Source: a virus. From it: DNA of 64,000 bases. Shown here in pieces: positions 28,051 to 40,300 of the stretch. The position numbers and the translations under genes are program-made. Below the pieces are notes generated by a model that made no database searches, was not told the origin of the DNA, and saw nothing but the letters and a program-made list of their open reading frames with translations. Numbering within the stretch: position 1 is the stretch's first letter; every line of letters starts with the position of its first letter. The stretch is from the IMG/VR virus record IMGVR_UViG_3300023174_006980, positions 1 through 64,000 of that record; one strand, given 5' to 3'.

Positions 28051-31000
28051 ATGGCAGGAACAAAAAACTCAATAAGCTCTTTATTAGCACAATTTCTTAG
28101 ACTCCAAAAGAATTCTTTGGAGATAATTAATAAGCTTAGTAATGCTACCACATCTAAACAAGAAACCGTTAGTGTTGAATTTTTAGATGATAATAATCAA
28201 ACCTCTACGGTTTCTATACCTTCTTGGGGTTATCTTATAAGTGAGATAAAAAGATTGGATGGAAATATAAAGGCTCTTAGCGGTCTTGATGATAATAATG
28301 CTAATGTTAGAAATGCTGACGGAACAGTTTCTAGAATTTATCAATCAACCCCACTAGTAGATCCACCTGCCCCTGCTAATCTGCAAGTACCTACAAATTT
28401 TAAATATAGAAGTAATTACTTTTTTGAAAGCTTTCTTAATCCTTTACTTTTTGTTTCTTTCGATCTTGATGGGCAAATAGATCCTGGAACAAAAAGAGTA
28501 TTTATAAAAAGAATCATAGCTAATACCACAACAGATGCTCAGAAAAATTATTTTGATACAAATCTGAAAGGTAAAAATGACATGACAGATCTCGAGTTCA
28601 TGAAGGAGCTAAAGGGTCAAAACATTTCTTATTTCATAGATGAAAATCCAGAGGATTTGCCACTTCAGGTTATAAGATATAATGGAGCATTTTCTGTTCT
28701 AAGAGTTTTTGATACAACTGTTCCTTTAACAGTAGATGGACAAATAGTAAATCAAAATGTAAGAAAGTATAAGCTAGATACAATTACATATAAAGATACA
28801 ATATCCAATACAAATAGTGGTGATAGACAACTAAAGGTTGGTGACAGACTAATGACTAAAAATGGTAGTAAATTTGGAATAACATCAATTGATATTTCTG
28901 AATTCTCTGTTGTTCTTAAAAGATTAAGTGGATATGAGCCAGTTCCTATTGGAGCAGGAGCTTTAGTTTTAGATTCCGAGATGCTTTCTCCTTTACAGGT
29001 TAATGTAAACGTTGGGCATGACGAGAGACAAGCAGTATACATAAAATCAATCAATGATGAGTTTCATGTTACTGGATCAGCATATAGCAATGGAGTAATT
29101 TTTTATTCCAATGAAATGACTATAAATACATCTGAAGGATTAATGACTTTGGATAATTATTATAAAAATTATGTTTCAGATTTTGGAACTCAATTTTTAT
29201 CAAACTCTAAAGAAAAAGTAATACCGTCTGTATATGGATTAAAGCCAAATACTCCTGTATTAAATTCCTCTAATTTTCAGGTTGTTCAAATTAACAAGCA
29301 AATAACTCAGACAACAACATCTGATAAATTTACAAATACAGTACAGATAAAAACAAAGATCCAGAATGAAATAGATGCCTTAAATAAATCTATAGATCAA
29401 GCTAGAAATGAACTTGCAAATCTTGTTAACGATTCTGTTTCTAAATATTCTAACACAGCAAGAGAAAGTATAATTAGTAAGATTGATTCTTTAACTAAAG
29501 AAAAAGCAACTAAGACAGCTTTGTTGCAAACAACAATACAAGATCTAAATAATATTTCTGATTCTGCTCCTGAAGTTAAAGAAGCACCTAAATATAGGGT
29601 TAGAGGATTTTGGCCGATACCAGCAGGGGTATTGGATACTAAGACTGGAACACAGGAAGTTATACAATTCCGTGTTAGATATAGATATCTTACAAAACAG
29701 GGAAATGCAACTGCAACCGATGAAATTAAATTTGCAGATAATGATGGAACAGAAAGAAAAGGAACTTATAGTAACTGGACAGAATACAAAACTGATGTTA
29801 GAAAGAAAGCATATAACTCAACAACAGGGAAATACTATTGGATGGATGAGGACGTATTAAATGCAGACGTTCCTAATATTAATCAATTAGATATACCAAT
29901 AACATCAGGAGAGCAGGTTGAAATAAAAGTAGCTGCTGTTTCAGAAGCTGGATGGCCAATGAATCCTTTAGAATCTGATTTTTCTGCACCAATCATTGTT
30001 GATTTTCCACAAGAAAAATCCACAGAAAATCCTAACAGCCAATATATTTCTCAAAATGAGAAGGACAAGATATTAATTGCAGTACAACAGGATTTAACTG
30101 CTAAAGGATTAGATACACACCTTTCCACCTCATTTAATACAGGAGATAAGTATTATGCGCATGTTTCTAATGTCATATCTTCTGGATTTTATGATACAGG
30201 AGGAAAATCATTGGATCTATACCAAAAGCTATTAGCCATGGATCAGGAGATAGCAAGCCTGAAAGCAATGATCACTGTTGCTAAGGGAGTTCTTACAGTT
30301 TATATAAACGACGGATCAAATTCAATACCCATAAAAAGAGGAACTGTTGTTGAATTATTTGCAGGATATTATAATGAGCTATTAGATTTAACAAACACAT
30401 CTAATAGAGGAAAGATAATAACTAAGACCTATACTGTTGAATTAAAGAATGAAACTGCATCACCTTTAGAGCTAGCTTCTATTATACCCGGTGGGCAAAA
30501 TACTATTGCATTAGATAATACGGATCAGAAGGCAACACAGGATTATAAAGATTTTAGAAAATATGATTTAACACCTATTTCTTTAACCAGTATTAGATCA
30601 AGTAACGTTATATCAGGAGCAACAGGATCTAATTCTTATGTACATGCATCTCCATATCAATCTGCAAATACAAATTCCCAATTCATATATCCAAGATTTA
30701 AATCTGTTGGATTTGATGCTGATCTTTATTTCAAGTCATCTTTATCTACAAATATAGCAGGACCTATACCAATGGATTTAGGGACAATGTTACCATTTGA
30801 TCCAAATACAACATCTACATCTACATCTACACCAGGAAATCAAAATACATCTGTATGGAACGGAACCTATGTTCAGCCCAATCCATCAGTACAAGTTTTT
30901 AATCCAGGCGGTGGCGGGAAATTAAATGAGTATTGTGTTCATATTAGTCACCCTACACTTATAAATGAGGCTTCGTCAACCAGAAGGTCTTATACGGCTT

Positions 31001-31602
31001 TAGTTAGACCAACACAACCAGCGACAGGAACTGCTGGATTTAATTATCCAGAATTTAGACATGCTGCAGGATTTTGGGTTACACCAACAGATGTTCTTAG
31101 TCCAACAATACACACACAAAAATTTGGATATCAGCAGCTAGCATACAATAAAATATTGGACACAAATTATGGATCAAGTAATCAAGCATATCCTGATAAA
31201 TTAGGATTTAGCTCTGATGATGAATTCTTAATAGGACAATACACATGTGGTTCATATCTTTTTATGGCCCCACCTAATCACTCCTCTGTACAGGTTGAGG
31301 GATCAACAACATTGGCTGTAAAATCTTTACAACCTGGATCTCAAAATAGCATAGTTGTTCCTATAATTTTCCAAATGAGATGCCAGGATAAACTTGGATA
31401 TATTGGTGGATACAGATCTGGCGGTACAATTAGAAACGTAACCTATAGTAAAAGAATAGGATTAGATATAAAAGTAAATAACGAGGATCTTTTCTCCTTT
31501 GATGTTTCTATAAGTGGAAGTTATTCTAAAACTGCTCTTGTATCTCCTACATATTCTAATTTTAGAGATAATAATGGCATAACAAGGACAATAGCAGTAT
31601 AA
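28051..31602 (+). CDS. Large virion structural protein with coiled coil and FN3-like segment (1183 aa)
   Basis: 1183 residues, starting 2 bp after the previous stop. The N-terminal part carries a helical segment (SLLAQFLRLQKNSLEIINKL). Residues about 425-510 form a charged coiled coil (NEIDALNKSIDQARNELANL, then KIDSLTKEKATK). A beta domain follows at about 520-655, with QFRVRYRYLTKQG and VEIKVAAVSEAGWPM, which is fibronectin-III-like. The C-terminal third is beta-rich. This fits an elongated structural protein of the tail periphery. Function unassigned. Confidence 0.6.
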   Translation: MAGTKNSISSLLAQFLRLQKNSLEIINKLSNATTSKQETVSVEFLDDNNQTSTVSIPSWGYLISEIKRLDGNIKALSGLDDNNANVRNADGTVSRIYQSTPLVDPPAPANLQVPTNFKYRSNYFFESFLNPLLFVSFDLDGQIDPGTKRVFIKRIIANTTTDAQKNYFDTNLKGKNDMTDLEFMKELKGQNISYFIDENPEDLPLQVIRYNGAFSVLRVFDTTVPLTVDGQIVNQNVRKYKLDTITYKDTISNTNSGDRQLKVGDRLMTKNGSKFGITSIDISEFSVVLKRLSGYEPVPIGAGALVLDSEMLSPLQVNVNVGHDERQAVYIKSINDEFHVTGSAYSNGVIFYSNEMTINTSEGLMTLDNYYKNYVSDFGTQFLSNSKEKVIPSVYGLKPNTPVLNSSNFQVVQINKQITQTTTSDKFTNTVQIKTKIQNEIDALNKSIDQARNELANLVNDSVSKYSNTARESIISKIDSLTKEKATKTALLQTTIQDLNNISDSAPEVKEAPKYRVRGFWPIPAGVLDTKTGTQEVIQFRVRYRYLTKQGNATATDEIKFADNDGTERKGTYSNWTEYKTDVRKKAYNSTTGKYYWMDEDVLNADVPNINQLDIPITSGEQVEIKVAAVSEAGWPMNPLESDFSAPIIVDFPQEKSTENPNSQYISQNEKDKILIAVQQDLTAKGLDTHLSTSFNTGDKYYAHVSNVISSGFYDTGGKSLDLYQKLLAMDQEIASLKAMITVAKGVLTVYINDGSNSIPIKRGTVVELFAGYYNELLDLTNTSNRGKIITKTYTVELKNETASPLELASIIPGGQNTIALDNTDQKATQDYKDFRKYDLTPISLTSIRSSNVISGATGSNSYVHASPYQSANTNSQFIYPRFKSVGFDADLYFKSSLSTNIAGPIPMDLGTMLPFDPNTTSTSTSTPGNQNTSVWNGTYVQPNPSVQVFNPGGGGKLNEYCVHISHPTLINEASSTRRSYTALVRPTQPATGTAGFNYPEFRHAAGFWVTPTDVLSPTIHTQKFGYQQLAYNKILDTNYGSSNQAYPDKLGFSSDDEFLIGQYTCGSYLFMAPPNHSSVQVEGSTTLAVKSLQPGSQNSIVVPIIFQMRCQDKLGYIGGYRSGGTIRNVTYSKRIGLDIKVNNEDLFSFDVSISGSYSKTALVSPTYSNFRDNNGITRTIAV

Positions 31603-31604
31603 AA

Positions 31605-34600
31605 ATGGCAGAAAATAAAGACAGATATAAATCATCATTCGGTGTCATAAGATGTAATCCTAGGATTTCAGGTAACCTAAAAATAAGTGTTGATTCTAAT
31701 CAGAATATATGGCTTAATTCTATAGATTCTAATTCAGAAATGTCTAAGAATCAATACAAGGGGTACAGAATAACAGATGATTCTAATTTTTCACAGGATG
31801 TTTATTCTTTTTTTGATAGGGGTAAAACACCATCTAATTTTATATTCGGACTAAAAAATGAGGATAGAGTTAGAGACTCACAAGCTAATTCACTAGAAGA
31901 TCAATATTCAGGATTCTATGATATGGGGGTTTCTCCATTAGTATCTAGTCTATATTCTGAAAGTTTTTCTTATCTTGCCCCTATGTGGATGGGTGAAAAA
32001 ATTCCAAAATATTTTGTGATTTTCAGAATCGACGATCCTATTGATTTTCCGTACCAGGTGAAAGTTTATTCTTTGGAGATTGGTAAAATATATAAGGTTA
32101 TAAGCAATGTTGAGGTTGATCCCATAACAGGAAATTCATATGAACCAAGCCCTTATATTATAAAATCCGCTAGAAAAACATACACATCAGGAGATATATT
32201 TACTGCTACCTCTACATCTTTTTCTGAGGTGGGAGGAGAGGGAAATGTTATATTGTTGGATTCTAATTATAATAAACAATTTATAGAGGATTTACAAGGG
32301 CATCTGATTAATAATATATTACCAAAATCATCTATAGTTAAGACCTATTCTTTAGGTGAGAATTCAAAAATAGGAAAATACCTAAGAAAAATTAAAAAAT
32401 CCCAAGCATATTCTCAATCGTTAATAGATGCAAAATTTGAGGAAAGATCCTTAAGCCTATATAATGGTGTTTCGGTTAAAGATGGTGTTTATTGTAGTAA
32501 AGGTGAATATCTAAATAATATATTCACTAATGATAACAACATAATAGAATTTGAAGAGCATATCACAGATGGGTTTAAAAGAAATGATGTTATATCGTAT
32601 AATCTTTTAAACCTTGAATTTTTCTTTGATGATCCTGATGCAGACTTATATTCTATTAACAGATATTTCGGTCTTTATGTTGAAGATATACCTACTGGTG
32701 AGTTTCAATTATCTGGAGATCTTTTTTATACAAAATCTGCATCCAAAAATAACTTCCCTGAACCAAAATCGAAAACACAAATTTCTAATAAAATGATAGC
32801 ACCATTCTATCAGAACAATGATGGTGGTGTTAGATTGTTTCTTGATAATTATACTTTTTGGGGATATATTCCTAGTTCTGATGATGTTCATATAAACGAG
32901 AGACTTAAATTTTTCTATGTCAAGGATAAGAATAATAATTTTTATTCTTATAAACAAATACAGAATTATTCAACATTAGCACAGGATGAAGATAAATGGG
33001 GAGATTCTACAACACAAGATGATCTTATAATACTAAAAAATAAAATTTTAGATCTATCATTATTTGCAGGTATAGATCCAATTAAAACCAAAGAATATAA
33101 AGCTGAAATAACAAACAGCCCAGGTAAATCATACTCTGTATTGAGAATAGGCGATCAATTAACACCAGGAGATGCTATAGTTTTATATCATCCATTTGGT
33201 GTAAATATTTTGAATAATAAAAGATTTGATTATTTTATTGCATCTGATTTAACTTATGTTATAGGAGGATGGGGACCAGGAAGCTACACTGAAGAGGGCG
33301 GAGCATATTATTTCCATCCCTTTGGTACTAAAGCACAGATTGCTAAAGCTATAGCTGATGTTTTAAATAGTGTTAATTATAAAACTTATAAATGTTTTAA
33401 TATAGGCGAAGAGGTTATTGTGAGAACAGACGGAAACGACGAAAGAATAAACGAGCTTTTTTCATTCTATGCTTATAGCGACTATTATAATAAAACAGCT
33501 TTTACATCTACTGGTAAACTTTTTGTCAATGAAATAGATTTTAAGGATTTAACATCTGATATAAAGTTTATAGGAGGATGTAAATATGAGAATACTAGGG
33601 TAAAGATAAGAAAGGAGGATTCTAATAAAATAACTCCTGGTGTTAGCTATGTTAGAACTAATTATGGCTTATCTAAGGTTAAGTTTATAGGATCGTGTAT
33701 AGATGAAACAACATCTGAAGTTGATACACTAACTATAAAAGATTATAATTCACATTCTATTATTGAAATAGAAGATCACACACATACAGTTTTATTAGGA
33801 ACATCTAAAACATTAATTGTTGAAGAGCTGGTTAAAATACAAACGGGAGTTTTTTCAATGTATGGATTAAAAGATCTTGATATTGATTTTTGGTCTAGTA
33901 CTTATGGGAAAACACCAACTGAAGAGTACTATAGATATATTGATGTTCAACCTGACGGAATAACACCAATTATATCGGGTATGGATTATGCAGTTGCTGC
34001 AGATGCAGTAATAAAGTATATGGGAGTTAGGTATGGAGATTTATCTTCTGGTCCAATTTTTATATTCAGAGGCGGTACTGATCCAGCATATAAATTAATA
34101 ACTCCATCGGTACTTTCTAGACAAAATGTTGTACCTTCTCTATATGTTAATGATATATACGATTTATTATCTACTGGAAATAATAATCCACAAACGGATC
34201 TTGATAAATTTCCAGGCTTTGCTGGATTGCAGGATATTAAATTTTTAGAAGATACGCCTGGAATCTTCACTAAGAAGGATCAATTATTTTTTGGTAAGAC
34301 CGATAATGAATATGATGTTCTTAAAGAAAACTCACAAAGAGCATTAACCCTAAAATCAAGGGTTACCCCATATATTTCCAAATGGGTTTATGAGGGTGGA
34401 ACAGATGTTAGAGGAAATGATTACAGACTAAATGTAAGTCATGCTTTTACTCCGTTAAACTTCTCCCCTAGTTTTTTTAGCAATGGTAGAGATCCTTTAT
34501 ATTTTACTAATGAGTGGTATTTATTAGAAAACCCACCAATATTAGCAACTACCTCCCTTTTAAAAACAAGCTCGAATTATTGTGTGGGTAATATAGATAT

Positions 34601-37337
34601 GAATCTTCTAAAGAATGCAGATCCAGGTATACCTGATTATTTTTTAAATTATTTCACAGTAGAAGGAAATGATTTCTATAATATAGATCCTATAAGATAC
34701 AGTGATCTTAAAAATAAACCTTCAGAGGAAAAATACACATACTTCACATATAATAGCGCATCTGGATTTGCAGAAACTATATTTAGAGGAGTTAAAGTAA
34801 GGATAAAAGAAAGAACAGATTCTTCATTACAAACAAAACAAAGAGATCAATTTAAGACAGGTGACAAGAAGTTTAATGATTATAAATTTTCATGTATTTT
34901 AAAATCAATAGAGGATCCAGATCCTTATAGTGTTACATCACCTATAACTTTTCAAATACATCAAAATGACACATTCAAGCATATTACCTTTCTAATAACA
35001 GTTATAATTAATGATTCTAGATTTATAGATCCATCTAAACTTATATCTGCCATATCCGATCCTACTGGTGTTGCGTCTATTGATGCATTTAATACAACGG
35101 GTACATGGTACTATAATCCACAAGGAATATATGGGGGCATTGATTATTTTGGATTATACTCAGTTTCAAATAAAACAAAGCATATAGTAATAGGCCAAGA
35201 TCCGCCACAATATCCGCCTGCGGATTATCTTAACTGGTCTACTAATAATCCATCAAAAAACCCTATAGCATCTGATACCGGTCACGTTAAGCTTAGCGCT
35301 GGACTTAATGCGACCTCTCTAGGTAGCATGGGAATTATTCCTTCTGTTGATTCAGGAACATTAAACGCAACAGGAATAATTCCTATAGCAGAAAATGAGA
35401 ATTATGATACAGATTTAAGGGAAGAAATGAAATATAATGATCCCACCACAGTAGCTCCAAATGATCCTGCTCCAAAGGTCTTTAGCAAAAATTATTTATT
35501 TTCACCTAAGCAGGGAAATACTATTTTTCAGCCATTCTTTTCCACGCCTGTTCCAACTGGGGTAGGAAAGAACTATATTAATTTCAATCAAACGCGTTAT
35601 TACGACCCTTTGACCGGATATTTCTTTAATTTTACGGGTGCTGGATATCCTCCACCTCTTTTTACTAGTATACCAATTCCAGGGATTCAGTATAATAATA
35701 TAAAAAATAGAGCTGTATATCAAAGCGAGTCGGGAGAAAATTATTGGGATTTTATATTTAATAAATTAAGTTTTCCTGAAATTTATAAATTATTTACATC
35801 AGACAGTCCTTATATTAAATATACAAGATCATATTGGGACGAGACAACTAAATCCACTCTTTATAAGGATGACACCTTTGCATTAGAATTAGTTAAGCCA
35901 TCATCTTTTTTACAAAAATCCAGAAAGGTACCCCTTGAGGAAGATTTTAAACCTGATGTATTTTCCAATATTATTGCTGGATATAAATTAGCTGACGAGA
36001 AAACTATAACCGAGTATTTTAGATATGGAGGAGGATACTCTCCTAAATTTAAAGATGTATTATTTTTTGATAACATTAAAAATGATCATCTTAATGCCGA
36101 TAAAAATCCCATATCTAACACAGATATGCTTGATGTACTTGTTACCCTTAGAGAAAAAACAGATGCTGAATCTGAATACTATGGTATTGGGTCTGATTAT
36201 GAGATTTTAATAGACGGAATGCCTAGGAAAAAATTAAGGCTTGTTAGAGGCAATACCTATAAATTTATTTTTGATAATTTTACATCTCTTGCAAATCCTC
36301 CATCTCCACCTTCATTAATACAAAAAGATTTTATAATATCTGGGGTAGAAAATTCGGGCGAGGTAGTTAACATATATTCTAAGGGATTTATAAACTCCGC
36401 TTCTGATAGCGTTTTATTTACTATTCCACAGGATGCACCCGATATTTTATATTATGAGCTTTCTGGCGAAAATTTTTCAGGAGGAACTGCTATAATAGCT
36501 GAAGGATTAGAATTTAAAAATACAACATTGGGAATTAACAAAGAATCTTTTGGACTAGTTAAAAATCTTAATTATTATAAATACTCAGGAATAAATCCAT
36601 TTAGAATAGATCCACAGTCAGGATATAAATTAGAGTATCCCCTTATAGGTGAAACCCCTATAGATAGAAGAGATGTTTCTATATTTGAAAGTACTTGGGA
36701 TCCTGGAAGATACAGAAAGTACTCATCATCCTTATCCTATGAAGAATTACCGGGAACCAAAAACATGACCGAGGATAAATCATTTTTTGGCAGCAAGGTT
36801 ATGAAAACCCCAGAAACTATTAAACAATCATTTCAGTCTAAATATCCAACATCAATAGACGATGTCTTTAATAGCAGCATTGAATTATATAAAGGATATG
36901 AAATACTTTGGGAACAAACAGATACTTTGATAAAAGCTGTTTTATTACTTGACAGAACCGCAATTAAGCATTTTAAAACAGGCGGAGTTGCTAATTCTTT
37001 TAATAGTCTTTTAGTTTCTGAATTTGGTATAGGGAGTGAAACTTCACTTGATGATGATATAGATTCATATATTAATTCAAATATTATAAATGAATACGAA
37101 GCTAAGGAGATAACAGTCTATATAAAGAAACTACCAACCATTTATGTAAAGGGTGTTTCTGCATTAGAGCCAATAATAACTGATCTTTCAGATTATAAAA
37201 AAATATCAAGCGGATTTTTTAAAGCTTCAAATAATAATATAACTAGGAGAGGACCTCTTGAATTTGAGTATACCTTAACTAAGGATCCTGGATATAACTA
37301 TTCAGTAGCCTTTTCTTTTATTATAGGAAAAATATAA
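31605..37337 (+). CDS. Very large virion structural protein, unknown (1910 aa)
   Basis: 1910 residues, starting at an AAAATGG context 2 bp after the preceding stop. It is rich in Tyr, Asn, Ser and Asp with strand-turn patterns throughout, and has no membrane segments. The N-terminal region contains SPLVSSLYSESFSYLAPMWM and KYFVIFRIDDP; the C-terminal region contains SIELYKGYEILWEQ and a final beta domain ending YSVAFSFIIGKI. It is the last gene before a new GATATATATAAA element at 37353. I recognise no domain. Placement in the fibre cluster implies a virion role. Confidence 0.6.
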   Translation: MAENKDRYKSSFGVIRCNPRISGNLKISVDSNQNIWLNSIDSNSEMSKNQYKGYRITDDSNFSQDVYSFFDRGKTPSNFIFGLKNEDRVRDSQANSLEDQYSGFYDMGVSPLVSSLYSESFSYLAPMWMGEKIPKYFVIFRIDDPIDFPYQVKVYSLEIGKIYKVISNVEVDPITGNSYEPSPYIIKSARKTYTSGDIFTATSTSFSEVGGEGNVILLDSNYNKQFIEDLQGHLINNILPKSSIVKTYSLGENSKIGKYLRKIKKSQAYSQSLIDAKFEERSLSLYNGVSVKDGVYCSKGEYLNNIFTNDNNIIEFEEHITDGFKRNDVISYNLLNLEFFFDDPDADLYSINRYFGLYVEDIPTGEFQLSGDLFYTKSASKNNFPEPKSKTQISNKMIAPFYQNNDGGVRLFLDNYTFWGYIPSSDDVHINERLKFFYVKDKNNNFYSYKQIQNYSTLAQDEDKWGDSTTQDDLIILKNKILDLSLFAGIDPIKTKEYKAEITNSPGKSYSVLRIGDQLTPGDAIVLYHPFGVNILNNKRFDYFIASDLTYVIGGWGPGSYTEEGGAYYFHPFGTKAQIAKAIADVLNSVNYKTYKCFNIGEEVIVRTDGNDERINELFSFYAYSDYYNKTAFTSTGKLFVNEIDFKDLTSDIKFIGGCKYENTRVKIRKEDSNKITPGVSYVRTNYGLSKVKFIGSCIDETTSEVDTLTIKDYNSHSIIEIEDHTHTVLLGTSKTLIVEELVKIQTGVFSMYGLKDLDIDFWSSTYGKTPTEEYYRYIDVQPDGITPIISGMDYAVAADAVIKYMGVRYGDLSSGPIFIFRGGTDPAYKLITPSVLSRQNVVPSLYVNDIYDLLSTGNNNPQTDLDKFPGFAGLQDIKFLEDTPGIFTKKDQLFFGKTDNEYDVLKENSQRALTLKSRVTPYISKWVYEGGTDVRGNDYRLNVSHAFTPLNFSPSFFSNGRDPLYFTNEWYLLENPPILATTSLLKTSSNYCVGNIDMNLLKNADPGIPDYFLNYFTVEGNDFYNIDPIRYSDLKNKPSEEKYTYFTYNSASGFAETIFRGVKVRIKERTDSSLQTKQRDQFKTGDKKFNDYKFSCILKSIEDPDPYSVTSPITFQIHQNDTFKHITFLITVIINDSRFIDPSKLISAISDPTGVASIDAFNTTGTWYYNPQGIYGGIDYFGLYSVSNKTKHIVIGQDPPQYPPADYLNWSTNNPSKNPIASDTGHVKLSAGLNATSLGSMGIIPSVDSGTLNATGIIPIAENENYDTDLREEMKYNDPTTVAPNDPAPKVFSKNYLFSPKQGNTIFQPFFSTPVPTGVGKNYINFNQTRYYDPLTGYFFNFTGAGYPPPLFTSIPIPGIQYNNIKNRAVYQSESGENYWDFIFNKLSFPEIYKLFTSDSPYIKYTRSYWDETTKSTLYKDDTFALELVKPSSFLQKSRKVPLEEDFKPDVFSNIIAGYKLADEKTITEYFRYGGGYSPKFKDVLFFDNIKNDHLNADKNPISNTDMLDVLVTLREKTDAESEYYGIGSDYEILIDGMPRKKLRLVRGNTYKFIFDNFTSLANPPSPPSLIQKDFIISGVENSGEVVNIYSKGFINSASDSVLFTIPQDAPDILYYELSGENFSGGTAIIAEGLEFKNTTLGINKESFGLVKNLNYYKYSGINPFRIDPQSGYKLEYPLIGETPIDRRDVSIFESTWDPGRYRKYSSSLSYEELPGTKNMTEDKSFFGSKVMKTPETIKQSFQSKYPTSIDDVFNSSIELYKGYEILWEQTDTLIKAVLLLDRTAIKHFKTGGVANSFNSLLVSEFGIGSETSLDDDIDSYINSNIINEYEAKEITVYIKKLPTIYVKGVSALEPIITDLSDYKKISSGFFKASNNNITRRGPLEFEYTLTKDPGYNYSVAFSFIIGKI

Positions 37338-37352
37338 GGAAGTTTAGATAGT

Positions 37353-37364
37353 GATATATATAAA
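37353..37364 (+). promoter_or_regulatory. Late-promoter-like GATATATATAAA before collar fibre
   Basis: 29 bp before the ATG at 37382 in a 44-bp gap, one of the few gaps in the structural cluster. Confidence 0.55.
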
Positions 37365-37381
37365 AACTAATTAAGTTAGAG

Positions 37382-40300
37382 ATGCCAAAAATTAATGTAC
37401 TGAATATAGCTCCGGGAGACAATCAAACAATCCTTATTGATAAGATTAATTATAATTTTGATCAGATTCTCACAGCTGGGGGTGGACCTCAAGGTCCTCA
37501 GGGTATAAGGGGAGCAACCGGAGCCATTGGACCGCAGGGTATACAGGGACCAGTGGGTCCTCAGGGTCAAAAAGGAGCTAGATGGTATGTTCAATCTGCA
37601 GCTCCTGCTTTTGGAACGGTAGTTCACAGTCCTTGGGGAGAGCCTGAGCTTGGAGATTATTGGCTAGCAGATTCAAACGATCCAAATCCCTATGGTATTT
37701 ATGTGTATAATGATAATGGTACAGGAACTTTAAATTGGGAATATAGCGGGGTTTTCTTTAATAATTCATCATTATTTACAGCATTTGATAATACTAATGC
37801 TGACGTTGATAGAGTTATTCTACATGATGATATAAATGCTCCTAATTATTCCTTAGTTATCAGTGATTATGCTGTTACTACAGGAGATATCGATTATACA
37901 TATGATGAATTACCATACACACAATTTGGAATTAATAGTGAAAAAGCCAAATTAAAAATTGCAACTGATCACACAACAAGAACACTTAGCCTGTTGTCTT
38001 TTGGTCGTGCAAATATGGATAATGCCAATGCAAATTCTTCCCAATATTCAAGAACTGTTAATCCAAGATTTGAATGGAAAAATCTATCAGTGGGGACAGA
38101 TTATGATATAAAATTTAATGTACCAAATTCTAATTATGATATAGAATTAACTGGACCTGGAAAAGTTTTTTATAGCAAAGCTTCATATGTTAATCTAGAG
38201 GGTACTGCTCAAGTAAATATTACTGGACCTAATGTAAGCATTAGAAGAAATGGAGCTGGCAATCTTTTTAATAACTACGGCACAGGAGATTACTATGCAG
38301 AGGGTAATAAAATTAGATATAAGCCTGATTATAGCACATCTACAGGCAATTTTATAATTGGTAGTGATGTTACAACGCCAGGTACTAAAGGCCTTGTAGT
38401 ATCCTCTATAGGATCAGCTAGTGGTAGTGGAAATTCTTTAGTTTTTAAGGCAGACGCAACTGCTTCAAATAAATATTACGGAAGAGTTATTGCTGAAAAA
38501 CAATCATCTGCTACTCCTTTAGCTGGTATTGGATTTGCTGTGGATCTTGTTGATAACTCAAACAACACTAGAATTGATTTTTCAGTAAGCAGTGTTTCTA
38601 AAGGATTGGATATAAATAGACTAACTTTAGATAGCGATGGAAACCTCCAATTTAAATTTGGATCTCTCACAGGAACATCAAAGAATGCAAAGATCTACAT
38701 GCAAACCGCAGGGACTAGCGATCCAGGAGCAAATCTTTCAGTTTCTGCTGGTGATGCTGTAAGCGGAATAGCTCAGGGCGGTACTATAGAGATAAATGGG
38801 GGTTTAGGTGGATTAAACCCCTCAACTACAAGTGGCGACGTTATAATAAACCCAGGAAACACTGTTAAAGGTAATTCTAATCCTAATGCAGGTGCTATTT
38901 ATTTACATAATAATTTTCCATTAAAGGGAAATAACACAGGTGTTGCCATAGGTATAAATACTTCTACAGATGTAAATGCATCACTTGTTATATCTGATGT
39001 TAATCCCAATATGGGTGTTGACATCTTGCAAATAAAAACACAACAGCAAAGATCTACTAACGATTATTTCTTTGGATTTGATTCTGATGGATATGTTTCT
39101 AGAGGTCTTCCTTATAATCCTAATCTTTATGACGCAAATTCTGGAACTGGATATCAGCTTTCCGCAGATCCTACAAATCTAGATTACTATATAGAAGGAG
39201 ATTGGGGGAGCACATTAACACTACAAACTAGAGGGGATGCTACAACTACTGGATGGGATCCATCACTATATTTAACTGTATTAAGATCTAGATTTACCAG
39301 AATAGGCGACACAGTTCAGGTTGACTTTGTTGCTAAGATTAATATAACTTCACCTTTACCTACTGGATATCCTGCTTCTGATGGTGTAATGTATATAGCA
39401 GGATTACCATATAAGCCGGATTTCGATAGGGGTGCAGGAATCGTATATGATTACAATATTCCTGTTATGCCTAGATTTTCAGTAAAGGCAGCTAATATAG
39501 TACAATCAGCAACCAGTACAGTAGCTCAATCCCAGATACCTGCGGGAACTATTATAGCATGGGCCGGACCAACAGCAACTAAACCCAATGGATGGGCAGT
39601 TTGTGACGGCACTAAATATAATAAAGTTGCAGCTGCTAGCGGTCCTGGATATCCTGATTTATTTGCTGCAATAGGGTCAACATATAATGTTCCTCTTACA
39701 CCAACTACTCAGTTTTGTGTTCCCGACTATAGAGGAAAATTTTTAAGGGGACTTGGCTCAGTTGGAGGAATATCAACAACACAAGCATCTGCTGCATTAG
39801 GAGCAGTACAACAAGATTCACTTAAATCGCACACGCATACAATTGATGGCGGGGGTGATGCTTATATAGATGATGTATATCCTGGAAATTTAAAGGGCAG
39901 ACAAAATCAGGATAATAGAATGGTTTCATATACAACATCTGCAACAGGCGACGTTGAAACACGGCCAGTTAACCAGTCTGTTAATTATCTTATTTATCTA
40001 GGAAAATCAACCGATGTACAATCTACAACTGTAACCACAACAAATATACCACAGATGGATTTAGGAGCTGCATTTGTGTATGAGAATTCTAGTGAAACTA
40101 GGCTTTATCTTTATAATGATGGCGGAACTTTTAATTTAGATAATTTTCCTGCTAATGGAGGTGGGACATCATATCTTAGTGGATCATTCTCATATTTCAC
40201 GCAGGATTCAACAACATACGCTATTCCCGGATGTACAACTCCTACTTGGATTAGTGTCGAGTTTCTTACTAGCAATCAGCTTAAATTCAAATGGCGTAAT